DNA of 64,000 nucleotides, from positions 1 to 64,000 of the forward strand of contig JAZQJE010000040.1 in assembly GCA_045541495.1 (NCBI GenBank). The letters run 5' to 3'. The DNA is from RGIG3009 sp045541495 (lineage in GTDB: Bacteria; Bacillota; Clostridia; Oscillospirales; Acutalibacteraceae). Positions 18,231 to 26,370 of this stretch are shown here, one piece after another; within the stretch, counting starts at the first letter, position 1; each line of letters opens with the position of its first letter. Both the position numbers and the translations under genes were made by a program. Below the pieces are notes generated by a model. The model saw only the letters and a program-made list of their open reading frames with translations, was not told where the DNA came from and did not search any database.

Positions 18231-19442
18231 TTAAAGATTACGATAAACGATCGTGCCGTCACACACTGTTAACAGGCAGGTACCGTATAATTGATGACCG
18301 GTAAAAGGTGTCGCTTTTCCTTGGGAAAGGAAGTTGCTGGGATCCACCATAAAGGTACGATTGAGATCCCAAACAGAAAAATCCAAACCAAGGGGAATGC
18401 GAAACCGTTTTCGCGGGTTTGTGACTAATAGTTCCATCAACTTTTCTAAGGTAAGGATATCCGTTTTTACCAAATAGGTGTATAAGACAGAAAAGGCTGT
18501 TTCCAATCCCACAATACCGAATGCACTGCCCGCAAGGCCTTTGCTTTTTTCCTCAGCCGAATGGGGCGCATGGTCGGTGGCGATCACATCGATCGTACCG
18601 TCCAACACACCGGCAAGCAACGCCTCCCTATCTTCCTTACCGCGCAAGGGCGGGTTCATCTTAAAGCGGCCATCTTCTTGAAGATCGTTCTCATCCATAA
18701 CCAAATAGTGCGGCGCTGTTTCACAGGTAACATCCAACCCCTCCGCTTTGGCTTGACGAATCAATTCCACACTCTCTTTAGCGGAAACGTGGCAAACGTG
18801 ATAGGCGCAACCGATCTCCTTCACCAGTTGCAGATCGCGGCGAATCTGTTCATATTCACTGGCACTGCAGATTCCTTTATGACCGTGTTCTTTGGCATAA
18901 ATGCCATCGTGAATATAGCCACCATGCAGCAGACTGTTCACTTCGCAATGAGCCACGATCATTTTACCGAGGGATTTGGCCTTGCGCATTGCCGCGCGCA
19001 TCAATTCATCGCATTGAACGCCCCGTCCGTCGTCTGAAAAGGCGATACAAGAATTCGCCATCACATCCATTTCGGATAATTCTTCGCCTTGTTGGCCAAC
19101 GGTGATCGCGCCATAGGGATATACATGGATATCGGCACCGTTTTGGATACAATCCCACTGGGCTTTGAGATGCGCCGCCGAATCGGGTACAGGATTTACG
19201 TTCGGCATGGTACATACCGCCGTATAACCGCCATGTGCGGCCGCCAAACAACCCGAATGGATGGTTTCTTTATACGAAAAACCCGGCTCACGAAAGTGCA
19301 CATGCACATCGCAAAAGCCGGGAAAAACAGTATAATCAGAATTGTCAATGGCGGAAAAAAGTTCGGTCGGTAAAGAAGCCGACAATGACGCCTGCATTGC
19401 CGAAGAAAGACCGATTTGTTGTGCTTTCGTTAAGACTGCCAT
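18231..19442 (-). CDS. pyrC: Dihydroorotase
   Basis: Cyclises carbamoyl-aspartate to dihydroorotate. The 403-residue amidohydrolase has the metal motif PGFCDVHVHFREPGF near residue 55, KMIVAHCE, CHVSAKES, CETAPHYL and VIATDHAPHSAEEK, as in class I bacterial PyrC. ATG 19440-19442 (MAVLTKAQQ) follows GAAAGGAAATC. The frame is open for 31 codons upstream, across the leader terminator; I treat that as leader, not coding. First gene of the pyr operon. Confidence 0.95.
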   Translation of the reverse strand: MAVLTKAQQIGLSSAMQASLSASLPTELFSAIDNSDYTVFPGFCDVHVHFREPGFSYKETIHSGCLAAAHGGYTAVCTMPNVNPVPDSAAHLKAQWDCIQNGADIHVYPYGAITVGQQGEELSEMDVMANSCIAFSDDGRGVQCDELMRAAMRKAKSLGKMIVAHCEVNSLLHGGYIHDGIYAKEHGHKGICSASEYEQIRRDLQLVKEIGCAYHVCHVSAKESVELIRQAKAEGLDVTCETAPHYLVMDENDLQEDGRFKMNPPLRGKEDREALLAGVLDGTIDVIATDHAPHSAEEKSKGLAGSAFGIVGLETAFSVLYTYLVKTDILTLEKLMELLVTNPRKRFRIPLGLDFSVWDLNRTFMVDPSNFLSQGKATPFTGHQLYGTCLLTVCDGTIVYRNL

Positions 19443-19467
19443 AACGATTTCCTTTCGTTGTAAGCAT

Positions 19468-19562
19468 AAAAAAAGATCTCCACCAAAAGGCAAGATCGCA
19501 CACAAAAAGACCGATGCCGTTTTAGCAAACCGCACCTTGTCCCCGTATTTCTCAATCTTGCC
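19468..19562 (-). terminator. Attenuator in the pyrC leader (terminator plus competing arm)
   Basis: On the minus strand a stem with arms at 19497-19489 and 19484-19475 is followed by seven T. An upstream GGCAAGAT (19555-19562) is fully complementary to ATCTTGCC in the terminator's 5' arm, so an antiterminator is possible. A GAUACUGUGAGAUC stretch nearby matches the PyrR binding consensus at about 10 of 14 positions, which is weak. Pyrimidine-responsive attenuation is therefore likely; the sensor is not proven. Confidence 0.65.
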
Positions 19563-19599
19563 GATCTCACAGTATCGTGCTTAAAGATTAATTTCATAT

Positions 19600-19628
19600 A
19601 GTATAGCACGAACTGTGTCATTTGTCAA
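19600..19628 (-). promoter_or_regulatory. SigA promoter of the pyr operon
   Basis: TTGACA (19623-19628) and TATACT (19600-19605) with a 17-base spacer, about 160 bases before the pyrC ATG. The same two hexamers and spacing serve the purine operon. Confidence 0.88.
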
Positions 19629-19650
19629 TTTTAAAATATGGTTTTTCAAG

Positions 19651-19684
19651 AAAAAAGATCGGACGGGAAACCCCATCCGATCTT
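19651..19684 (-). terminator. Intrinsic terminator after the efp operon
   Basis: A near-perfect stem (AAGATCGGAYGGG arms) followed by TTTTTTC on the minus strand, directly after the stop at 19690 and just before the pyr promoter. Confidence 0.9.
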
Positions 19685-19689
19685 GTGTC

Positions 19690-20139
19690 TTATTCTTCGT
19701 CGCAATCGCAACCGCAGTCACAGCAATCATCGTCACACTCTTCGATGTCAAATTCCAAATGCTCGCCGCAGTTAGGGCATTCCACGCCGCCGTCCAGTAG
19801 GGTGTCTTCATCAACACAGAATTCTTCTTCACAGTTGGGGCAGGTGATGTCATAGTATTCGTCGTCATCACAATCACAATCGCAATCGCAACAATCATCA
19901 TAATCGTCGTATTCGTCATCACCGTAGTATTCGGTTTCCAACGTATCCAAATCTTCATCAATGGTATCGACTTGTTCACCCATTTCTTCGACCGTCAATT
20001 CCAGATCTTCCACGCTGAGCGCCACATCGGACAAAACATCCATAATAGCGGTGAGAATCTTGCCTTCTTTGGAAGCAGCATCAATCTCCATGCCTTCAAT
20101 GAGACCTTTTAAATACGCAACTTTTTCTGTAATGGTCAT
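19690..20139 (-). CDS. Acidic Cys-rich zinc-ribbon protein (CD1247 N-terminal domain type), function unknown
   Basis: A 149-residue protein. Residues 1-70 form a helical, coiled-coil-like region (MTITEKVAYLKGLIEGME start), which I recognise as the CD1247-type N-terminal domain found in Clostridia. Then come an Asp/Tyr/Cys run (CCDCDCDCDDD), a zinc-ribbon pair CPNCEEEFC...CPNCGEHLEF, and a second CDDDCCDCGCDCDEE tail. Many metal ligands suggest metal binding. It lies 41 bases after efp with no promoter between, and the pair is followed by a terminator, so it is co-expressed with EF-P. No function is known to me. Confidence 0.85.
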   Translation of the reverse strand: MTITEKVAYLKGLIEGMEIDAASKEGKILTAIMDVLSDVALSVEDLELTVEEMGEQVDTIDEDLDTLETEYYGDDEYDDYDDCCDCDCDCDDDEYYDITCPNCEEEFCVDEDTLLDGGVECPNCGEHLEFDIEECDDDCCDCGCDCDEE

Positions 20140-20180
20140 GGTAATAACCTCCTGTAATTCAATCGTAGATCGCGTGTTAA

Positions 20181-20738
20181 TTACGCACGCTCCATGTATT
20201 CACCGGTACGGGTATCCACACGGATCATTTCGCCTTCGTCGATAAACAACGGAACACGAATCTCGGCACCGGTCTCCAGCGTGGCGGGTTTGGTGGCGTT
20301 GGTAGCCGTATCGCCTTTGAAGCCGGGATCGGTTTGCGTAACTTGCAGTTCCACAAAGTTCGGGGGCTCTACGCCGAACACATTGCCTTTGTAGGACATA
20401 ACGCGGCAGATCATGTTCTCTTTCACAAATTTAAAATTATCGGACAAAACATCGCTGTTGATGGGCAACAACTCATAGGATTCCTGATCCATGAAATAGT
20501 ACAGATCACCGTCGTTGTAGGAATATTCCATTTCTTTTCTTTCAACAAATGCCGTCGGGTATTTATCGTTGGGGTTAAAGGTACGTTCCACCACGGTACC
20601 GGCGATTACATTGCGAATCTTAGCGCGAACAAAAGCGGCACCTTTACCGGGTTTGACGTGTTGGAATTCCACGATCTGATAGACATTGCCGTCCATTTCA
20701 AAAGTTACACCGTTACGAAAATCACCTGCAGAAACCAT
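20181..20738 (-). CDS. efp: Elongation factor P
   Basis: Relieves ribosome stalling at polyproline. It has 185 residues in the usual three barrel domains. The modification loop reads KPGKGAAFV, with the lysine that is beta-lysylated in E. coli or 5-aminopentanolated in Bacillus. The C-terminal GAEIRVPLFIDEGEMIRVDT is typical. I chose ATG 20736-20738 (MVSAGDFRNG) after GGAGG at 8 bases; the extension to 20753 uses a TTG that overlaps this site. Confidence 0.96.
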   Translation of the reverse strand: MVSAGDFRNGVTFEMDGNVYQIVEFQHVKPGKGAAFVRAKIRNVIAGTVVERTFNPNDKYPTAFVERKEMEYSYNDGDLYYFMDQESYELLPINSDVLSDNFKFVKENMICRVMSYKGNVFGVEPPNFVELQVTQTDPGFKGDTATNATKPATLETGAEIRVPLFIDEGEMIRVDTRTGEYMERA

Positions 20739-20771
20739 TTTATAATCCTCCAATTATACTTTGCTTGCTAT

Positions 20772-20800
20772 ATTTTACCCTATTCCCGTGAGATTTTCAA
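20772..20800 (-). promoter_or_regulatory. Probable SigA promoter of efp
   Basis: TTGAAA (20795-20800) and TAAAAT (20772-20777), 17-base spacer, between the upstream terminator and the efp ribosome binding site. Confidence 0.7.
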
Positions 20801-20810
20801 GAGGAAATTG

Positions 20811-20854
20811 AAATAAAATCGCCGACAGATGGTATTTTTCACCATCTGTCGGCG
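20811..20854 (-). terminator. Intrinsic terminator after the EF-G-like gene
   Basis: A perfect 14-base stem, CGCCGACAGATGGT with its complement, loop of seven, followed by ATTTTATTTC on the minus strand; it begins 10 bases after the stop. Confidence 0.88.
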
Positions 20855-20864
20855 AAACAGCGAT

Positions 20865-22934
20865 TTATTCAGCCTTGGCGGCGCTTTCCTGAATGACTTT
20901 TTGAGCAATGGAAGACGGCACTTCCTCATAACGGGTAAATTCCATATCAAACCGTCCGCGGCCTTGTGTGGCAGACCGCAGCATGGTAGAATAATCACCC
21001 ATTTCCGCCATCGGCACTTCCGCACACACACAGGTCAGGTCGGAATGTTCATCGGGATTCATTCCCAATACGCGACCACGACGCTTGTTGATATCGCCCA
21101 TAATATCACCGGTGCAATCCGCCGGTACAAAAGCGTTGACCGTGCCAATGGGCTCCAATAGCACAGGATTGGCATCGGCAATACCTGCTTTATAGGCCAA
21201 CGAGGCCGCCGTTTTAAAGGCCATTTCGGAAGAATCTACAGGGTGGTAAGAACCGTCCACCAACGTGGCCTTGACACCAACCAAGGGATAGCCGGCCAAC
21301 ACTCCGCATTGAGCGCTGTCACGCAATCCTTTTTCCACGGCAGGAAAATAGTTTTTCGGAACAGAACCGCCGAAAACTTTCTCTTCGAAGATCAGATCAT
21401 CGGTATCGGCCGGTTCAAACTCGATCCACACATCACCGAATTGGCCGTGACCACCGGATTGTTTCTTGTGGCGACCCTGTACTTTCACTTTGCGGCGAAT
21501 GGTCTCACGATACGGCACACGCGGTGTTTGCAAGGAAACTTCCACGCCGAATTTACTCTTCAATTTTGATACGATCACATCCAAATGTTGTTCGCCTAAA
21601 CCCGACAACACTTGTTCGCGGGTTTCGGGATGGATACCGAACGTGATAGTGGGATCTTCTTCTTTCAAACGGGTAAGACCAGCGGCGATTTTTTCCTCTT
21701 CCCCTTTTTTCTTGGCATAAACCGCCATAGACAAGGAGGGCTTTTCAAAATTGACACCGGGCAAGATAATGGGACGAACGGGTGAGCACAGCGTATCACC
21801 GGTGTTGGTATTTGCCAATTTTGCCACCGCACCGATATCCCCTGCCACAACGCAAGGAACTTCTTCTTGTTTTTTACCGCGCACCATGAACAATTTACCG
21901 ATCTTTTCGGTGGCACCGGTACGCATATTCATCAATGTCGAGTCGGGAGTAACTTTACCGCTGATAACTTTGAAGTACAGCAATTTCCCCACAAAGGGGT
22001 CCACGACGGATTTGAAAACAATGGCAACCGTTTGGGCTTGTTCGTTCACAGTCAGTTTTACTTCTTCTCCGTCGGGATCAACGCCCGTTTCACCCGCTAC
22101 GGTTTCCGCCCACGGTGCCAACCACATCAGGCCGTTCAACAATTGATCGACACCTTCTAACATTTGCGCCGAACCGCAATATACCGGCGCGATCTCACCG
22201 CGGCGAACGCCGGTAGCCAGACCCAAGATCAATTCGTCGGGAGTAAATTCCATACCAGAGAAATATTTCTCCATCAATTCTTCGCTGGTTTCCGCCACGG
22301 CTTCGTTAATGGCGGTGCGCAAGCCGTCCAAACGATGACCCATATCGGGAATGGGACATTCCACCGCTTTGCCGTTTTCGTATGTATAGGCTTTATATTC
22401 CAAAATGTTAACGTAGCAAACCACTTTATGATTTTCAACACAAGGAACCACCAGCGGACAAACCATCGGACCGAACGTAGATTTCAGTTCTTCAAAAATA
22501 CGGTAAAAATCCGCATGTTCGCTATCCATCTTATTGACAAAGATGATCTGGGCAATTCCTTTTTGACGGGCAGCCGCAAAAGCTTTTTGAGCGCCGACGG
22601 TGACACCGCTTTTACCGGAGATCACAATAACACTGCTGCCTGCCGCGCGAATACCTTCGCTTAACCCGCCGGCAAAGTCAAACAAACCAGGCGTATCCAG
22701 TAAATTGATCTTGGTATCTTTCCATTCCACGGGAAGCAGTGACATCGAAACAGACGATTGCCGCTTGATCTCCTCCGGATCGAAATCGGAAATGGTATTG
22801 CCATCCAGCACTTTTCCCAAACGGTCGGTAGCACCGGATAAAAAAGCAGCCGCCTCTGCCAGCGAGGTCTTACCGGTACCGGCATGGCCCACCAGTGCGA
22901 CATTACGAATGTGTTTGGCGTTATATTGTTTCAA
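20865..22934 (-). CDS. Elongation factor G-like GTPase (EF-G2 type)
   Basis: A 689-residue translational GTPase: P-loop VGHAGTGKTSL near residue 16, DTPG, NKMD, then EF-G domains II-V (VPYRETIRRKVKVQGRHKKQ, GRVLGMNP). It resembles the second, divergent EF-G paralogue common in Clostridia (start KQYNAKHIRNVALVGH), not canonical FusA, which is normally beside tufA and rpsG. Start is TTG at 22932-22934: GGGGAG lies 7 bases upstream and there is no in-frame ATG near. It is monocistronic with its own promoter and terminator. Its cellular role is not known. Confidence 0.88.
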   Translation of the reverse strand: MKQYNAKHIRNVALVGHAGTGKTSLAEAAAFLSGATDRLGKVLDGNTISDFDPEEIKRQSSVSMSLLPVEWKDTKINLLDTPGLFDFAGGLSEGIRAAGSSVIVISGKSGVTVGAQKAFAAARQKGIAQIIFVNKMDSEHADFYRIFEELKSTFGPMVCPLVVPCVENHKVVCYVNILEYKAYTYENGKAVECPIPDMGHRLDGLRTAINEAVAETSEELMEKYFSGMEFTPDELILGLATGVRRGEIAPVYCGSAQMLEGVDQLLNGLMWLAPWAETVAGETGVDPDGEEVKLTVNEQAQTVAIVFKSVVDPFVGKLLYFKVISGKVTPDSTLMNMRTGATEKIGKLFMVRGKKQEEVPCVVAGDIGAVAKLANTNTGDTLCSPVRPIILPGVNFEKPSLSMAVYAKKKGEEEKIAAGLTRLKEEDPTITFGIHPETREQVLSGLGEQHLDVIVSKLKSKFGVEVSLQTPRVPYRETIRRKVKVQGRHKKQSGGHGQFGDVWIEFEPADTDDLIFEEKVFGGSVPKNYFPAVEKGLRDSAQCGVLAGYPLVGVKATLVDGSYHPVDSSEMAFKTAASLAYKAGIADANPVLLEPIGTVNAFVPADCTGDIMGDINKRRGRVLGMNPDEHSDLTCVCAEVPMAEMGDYSTMLRSATQGRGRFDMEFTRYEEVPSSIAQKVIQESAAKAE

Positions 22935-23043
22935 TGAAGGTCTCCCCTTTCTTTTCAACCGTTGCAAGTAAAAACGGCCGAAAACTGACAAAATCAAGCA
23001 ATATTACACAAAAATTTTCACCATGTAAGTATTGCTTTTGATA

Positions 23044-23072
23044 ATTATAACCCATTCATTTGAAAATTTCAA
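23044..23072 (-). promoter_or_regulatory. SigA promoter of the EF-G-like gene
   Basis: TTGAAA (23067-23072) and perfect TATAAT (23044-23049) with 17 bases between. It gives a leader of roughly 100 bases before the TTG start. Confidence 0.82.
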
Positions 23073-23086
23073 CTATAATAAAAATA

Positions 23087-23125
23087 AAAAATAACCCCTC
23101 GCAGAAAAAACGAAAGGTTATTTTT
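23087..23125 (-). terminator. Terminator after the pseudo-P-type ATPase gene
   Basis: Arms AAAAATAACC (23116-23125 on the minus strand) and its complement (23087-23096), with a small TCG/CGA inner helix and an AT-rich T-run after it. Confidence 0.65.
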
Positions 23126-23143
23126 GGTAATTTTTAACAACCG

Positions 23144-25453
23144 TTATTTTTTGCCGAAGAAAATCGCCAAAAAACCAAAAATCACAGAGGCGATCAACAA
23201 GAATTCCAAAATATATAGCGGCGGGAATACAATGCCGCCAAACAGGGCGGTATACCCTACTAAGAGAATCCCGATAAAACCTACTACGCCCTGTAATATT
23301 GCGAAGAAGCGAGTAGCAATCCGCAAACGGCTGCACAACGCCAGTGCCAAGATCATACCGTTGGTACTGTTTTGGGCAACTACGCTAACGGTTTCCGATT
23401 CACTGACCCCGTCAACCAATCCTTCGAATGAACGGCCGGCCGGCGCGTTTAACAGTTCTACATAGTAACCATTTAGTTCGAATACATCTGCCACCAAGCG
23501 TTCTGTGATATTTTGGTCACACGTGCGTATCAACAAGGTGATCCGCTCTTTGGTCAGGCGCGTTAACATAGTTTTCACTGTCGGGTCAGCAATATAACTG
23601 ACCACAAACATCGCCGACAACTCACCGGCAATAGACAAATACACTAATTGACGTCCATTGATGGCATACCGCTGTTCATAGTCGCGAGAAGGAATATCAA
23701 TACCGTGATTATCCAACAATTTACGGTTACCGATAAGCACTCGGCGCCCGCTTACCCAACCGGACAACCCCATATCTTGTTCATAAACGAGCGTATCCAC
23801 CTCACGCAACATATCCACTTTATTTTGGATCATGCGACGGAATACATGAGATAACGGACCACCGGCCCGCACCGAAACAGAGGCGGCATCCAAGATCGCA
23901 TCGTCAATACGCGTGCCGGAAAACGTTTTAATTCCGTGCAGCAATACGCTCTGTTCAGGAAAAATATCCATCGCATCCAATGCTAACGCGTGAACATTCC
24001 CCAATTCTTCCGCCGACGAATAGCCGGCAAAAAGCGTTCCTTCCTCCTCGGCAGTGTGGGAAGCACCCGATATCGCCATTTGCAGGGAAAAGAACAACAC
24101 AGCAGGCGCCGCTACCGTCAGCATTGCGCAAAACACCGTGGCGGTTGTCATCCAAGAACTGATCCCATTAAGGGCAAAATAAATAAGTGCTATCAACAAC
24201 GAAACACCGATAACAATAGGCATGTACCATTTCATCGGTTTCGCACAAACACGGCTATCATCGGAAACGGTGAGATAATTATCCAACTTAGCAGTGCGAC
24301 GATAGTAGGCAACACGGGGTTCGCCGATAGCGCAAGCAGGACGTCCAATTTCCTCCGCCAAGGTAGGATCTGTGATCCGCTTATACACCAATCGCTCACT
24401 ATCGTCCCCTATCACAAACGCCGCAATTTTGAGTTGACGATCTTTTTCTACTCGTTTGGCTACGGCCAGCAACAGTATGCCGAAACCTGCCACACCTGTA
24501 AAAAGCGGCACACTGCCGTCGGTCACACCGGCGGCATGCAAATACTGCAATGCTGTGTGCACCAAGGTTGCAATCGACGATGCGGCAACACCGGATGCAA
24601 TCGTGGCTTTGCCGATAAAGAGCGCGGAAAGTCCTTCACCGAGCAACGGCATGTTCAAAGCGCACAATGCCGCAAACAACGCCACTTGTATGGTCAAGTA
24701 AACGGTCGGGTTCATCGCAACAGAGGGTGTAATAGCGGCAAACACCGTCATAAGGCATAAAATGATCTCCAACACCACTGAGAAGAATAATCGTGCACCG
24801 GCACTATGAGAAGCGGCTGTTAAAGTCGCCACTACATCAATGTTATCCTCGATGGGTTCACTTCCCGTTTCTGTTTCCTCTACACTTTCGTTTTCCAGCG
24901 GTGTTTCGGGATAGATCACCTCACCGCGTTCGGTCGGTTCCCCTTCGCTCTCCGCAACTTGTTGCATATGTTGTTCCCGTTTTTGAGAGAAATCCTCAAT
25001 TTTTTCACGACGGACACGACGTAACCGTTCTTCGTCCCCCTGTTCCGATTTTGAGGGTGTTTCCTCCTCAAAACCTTCCAACAGCATTTGAGACCCTTTA
25101 TCCGCAAGAATTGCGTCTTCCTCTTCTCCGTCTTCTAACACACGGGTATCGTTGAGATTGGGAATGGGACGTGTGGGAGAATCGGTATTGATTTCTTGCG
25201 TATCCCCGATATCCACTTCGACTACAGGCAAGGAAGTCGGGTCCGTCTCTTCCGCTACGCGCATATCCGCCTCGGAATCGATTGTTTTCAATGGTTTGGA
25301 CGCTTGCTTTTTGCGTTCATGGCGAAACAGACCGCTCCGTTTTTTTGCCGGTCTCGTTTCGTCTTCTTTCACCGTGGGAAATTCTGTTGTAATCTCACGG
25401 CTGTCTTTCTCTGTTTCCGCCACCACTTCGAGATCGTTTTTTTTCTCTTTCAT
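23144..25453 (-). CDS. Large membrane protein resembling a catalytically dead metal P-type ATPase
   Basis: 769 residues. Residues 1-215 are acidic and low in complexity, probably disordered and cytoplasmic. Predicted membrane spans lie near 221-241, 251-275, 315-335, 409-431, 436-457, 707-735 and 745-766. Layout and local sequence follow P1B-type ATPases: a helix with APA (449-451) where CPC should be, then EEEGTLFAGYSSAEEL like the segment before the phosphorylation site. DAMDIFP (from D493) replaces DKTGTLT. GWVSGRRVLIGNRKLL (565-580) resembles an N-domain. No GDGxND is seen. Pump activity is therefore unlikely; a sensor or scaffold role is a guess. Its ATG overlaps rlmB's stop by 4 bases. 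Confidence 0.75.
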   Translation of the reverse strand: MKEKKNDLEVVAETEKDSREITTEFPTVKEDETRPAKKRSGLFRHERKKQASKPLKTIDSEADMRVAEETDPTSLPVVEVDIGDTQEINTDSPTRPIPNLNDTRVLEDGEEEDAILADKGSQMLLEGFEEETPSKSEQGDEERLRRVRREKIEDFSQKREQHMQQVAESEGEPTERGEVIYPETPLENESVEETETGSEPIEDNIDVVATLTAASHSAGARLFFSVVLEIILCLMTVFAAITPSVAMNPTVYLTIQVALFAALCALNMPLLGEGLSALFIGKATIASGVAASSIATLVHTALQYLHAAGVTDGSVPLFTGVAGFGILLLAVAKRVEKDRQLKIAAFVIGDDSERLVYKRITDPTLAEEIGRPACAIGEPRVAYYRRTAKLDNYLTVSDDSRVCAKPMKWYMPIVIGVSLLIALIYFALNGISSWMTTATVFCAMLTVAAPAVLFFSLQMAISGASHTAEEEGTLFAGYSSAEELGNVHALALDAMDIFPEQSVLLHGIKTFSGTRIDDAILDAASVSVRAGGPLSHVFRRMIQNKVDMLREVDTLVYEQDMGLSGWVSGRRVLIGNRKLLDNHGIDIPSRDYEQRYAINGRQLVYLSIAGELSAMFVVSYIADPTVKTMLTRLTKERITLLIRTCDQNITERLVADVFELNGYYVELLNAPAGRSFEGLVDGVSESETVSVVAQNSTNGMILALALCSRLRIATRFFAILQGVVGFIGILLVGYTALFGGIVFPPLYILEFLLIASVIFGFLAIFFGKK

Positions 25454-26214
25454 AACGTCCTCCCTTCGGCAATACCCAACCGTTGTCGGGCAACTTCATA
25501 CGAAATAATGCCGCAAGCCACCGAAGCATTTAAAGAATTAATCTGTCCTCGCATCGGCAACGAAACTATATAATCGCATTGTTCGCGAACCAAACGGCTG
25601 ATTCCTCTGCCTTCCGACCCCACCACCAAAGCAACGGCGCCGGTAAGATCGGTTTGACACCAATTTTCCCCATCCATGTCCAATCCATATACCCATAGTC
25701 CTCGCTTCTTCAATTGCTTAAGGGTTTCAGTTAGATTAGCTACGCGAGCAACGGATACATATTCTACCGCACCAGCAGAGGTCTTATAAACCGTTGAGGT
25801 AAGTCCTACCGCGTGACGCTTGGGAATGATCACACCGTGACAACCTGCGGCTTCTGCCGTTCGAAGAATGGCTCCCAAATTGTGGGCATCCTCCAACTCG
25901 TCACAAACAATAATAAACGGCGGCTCCCCCGCTTGTTCGGCTTTGGCAAAAATATCGTCGATCGTAGCGTATTCTTTGCAAGCGGCCACCGCCATAACAC
26001 CTTGGTGATTGGGGCCGCATTTGGCGGTGAGTTTGCGAGAATCGGTTTCTTTAACGGGAATACTCATAGCGCGACATTTGGCTAAGATCGGGCCGATGCT
26101 GCCTGATCTGTCACCTGTTGCAATCCACACGCTATCCAACGCGCGGCCTGAGCGCAACGCTTCCATAACGGCGTTTCGCCCAATGATCATATCCTGTTCT
26201 ACGGCAGGTTGCAT
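25450..26214 (-). CDS. rlmB: 23S rRNA (guanosine-2'-O-)-methyltransferase, RlmB/TrmH family
   Basis: A 254-residue SPOUT methyltransferase. The N-terminal substrate-binding domain has IIGRNAVMEALRSG. The knotted catalytic part has DELEDAHNLGAILRTAEAAG, the SAM-site VVGSEGRGISRLV and LPMRGQINSLNASVA. The family methylates a guanosine ribose in 23S rRNA or tRNA; the RlmB name fits the length and N-terminal domain. It is the first gene of a two-gene unit with the pseudo-ATPase. A second, more distant SPOUT methyltransferase lies near 52 kb. Confidence 0.85.
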   Translation of the reverse strand: MQPAVEQDMIIGRNAVMEALRSGRALDSVWIATGDRSGSIGPILAKCRAMSIPVKETDSRKLTAKCGPNHQGVMAVAACKEYATIDDIFAKAEQAGEPPFIIVCDELEDAHNLGAILRTAEAAGCHGVIIPKRHAVGLTSTVYKTSAGAVEYVSVARVANLTETLKQLKKRGLWVYGLDMDGENWCQTDLTGAVALVVGSEGRGISRLVREQCDYIVSLPMRGQINSLNASVACGIISYEVARQRLGIAEGRTL

Positions 26215-26247
26215 TCCTAAAACCTCACAATACGCCTATGATAATTG

Positions 26248-26276
26248 AGTATACCATACCTTTTTGGAAAAAGAAA
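26248..26276 (-). promoter_or_regulatory. Possible promoter of rlmB
   Basis: A good -10 TATACT (26248-26253) with only a poor -35 (TTTCTT) 17 bases upstream, 34 bases before the rlmB ATG and after the sipL terminator. Confidence 0.4.
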
Positions 26277-26330
26277 GTCCTAAACACAAGAAATTTCTTT
26301 GGATTTTTGTTACAAAAAACATTTTTTACG

Positions 26331-26362
26331 CTAAAAAGGACCGCTTTCAGCGGTCCTTTTTT
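26331..26362 (-). terminator. Intrinsic terminator after sipL
   Basis: AAAAGGACCGCT-GAAA-loop-type stem with AGCGGTCCTTTTT on the minus strand, just after the stop at 26371. Confidence 0.92.
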
Positions 26363-26370
26363 CAATAGAC

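Noticed and set aside
19443..19535. N-terminal extension of pyrC by 31 codons
   Set aside because: It runs through the leader terminator and has no match to dihydroorotase; a ribosome binding site lies directly before the internal ATG.
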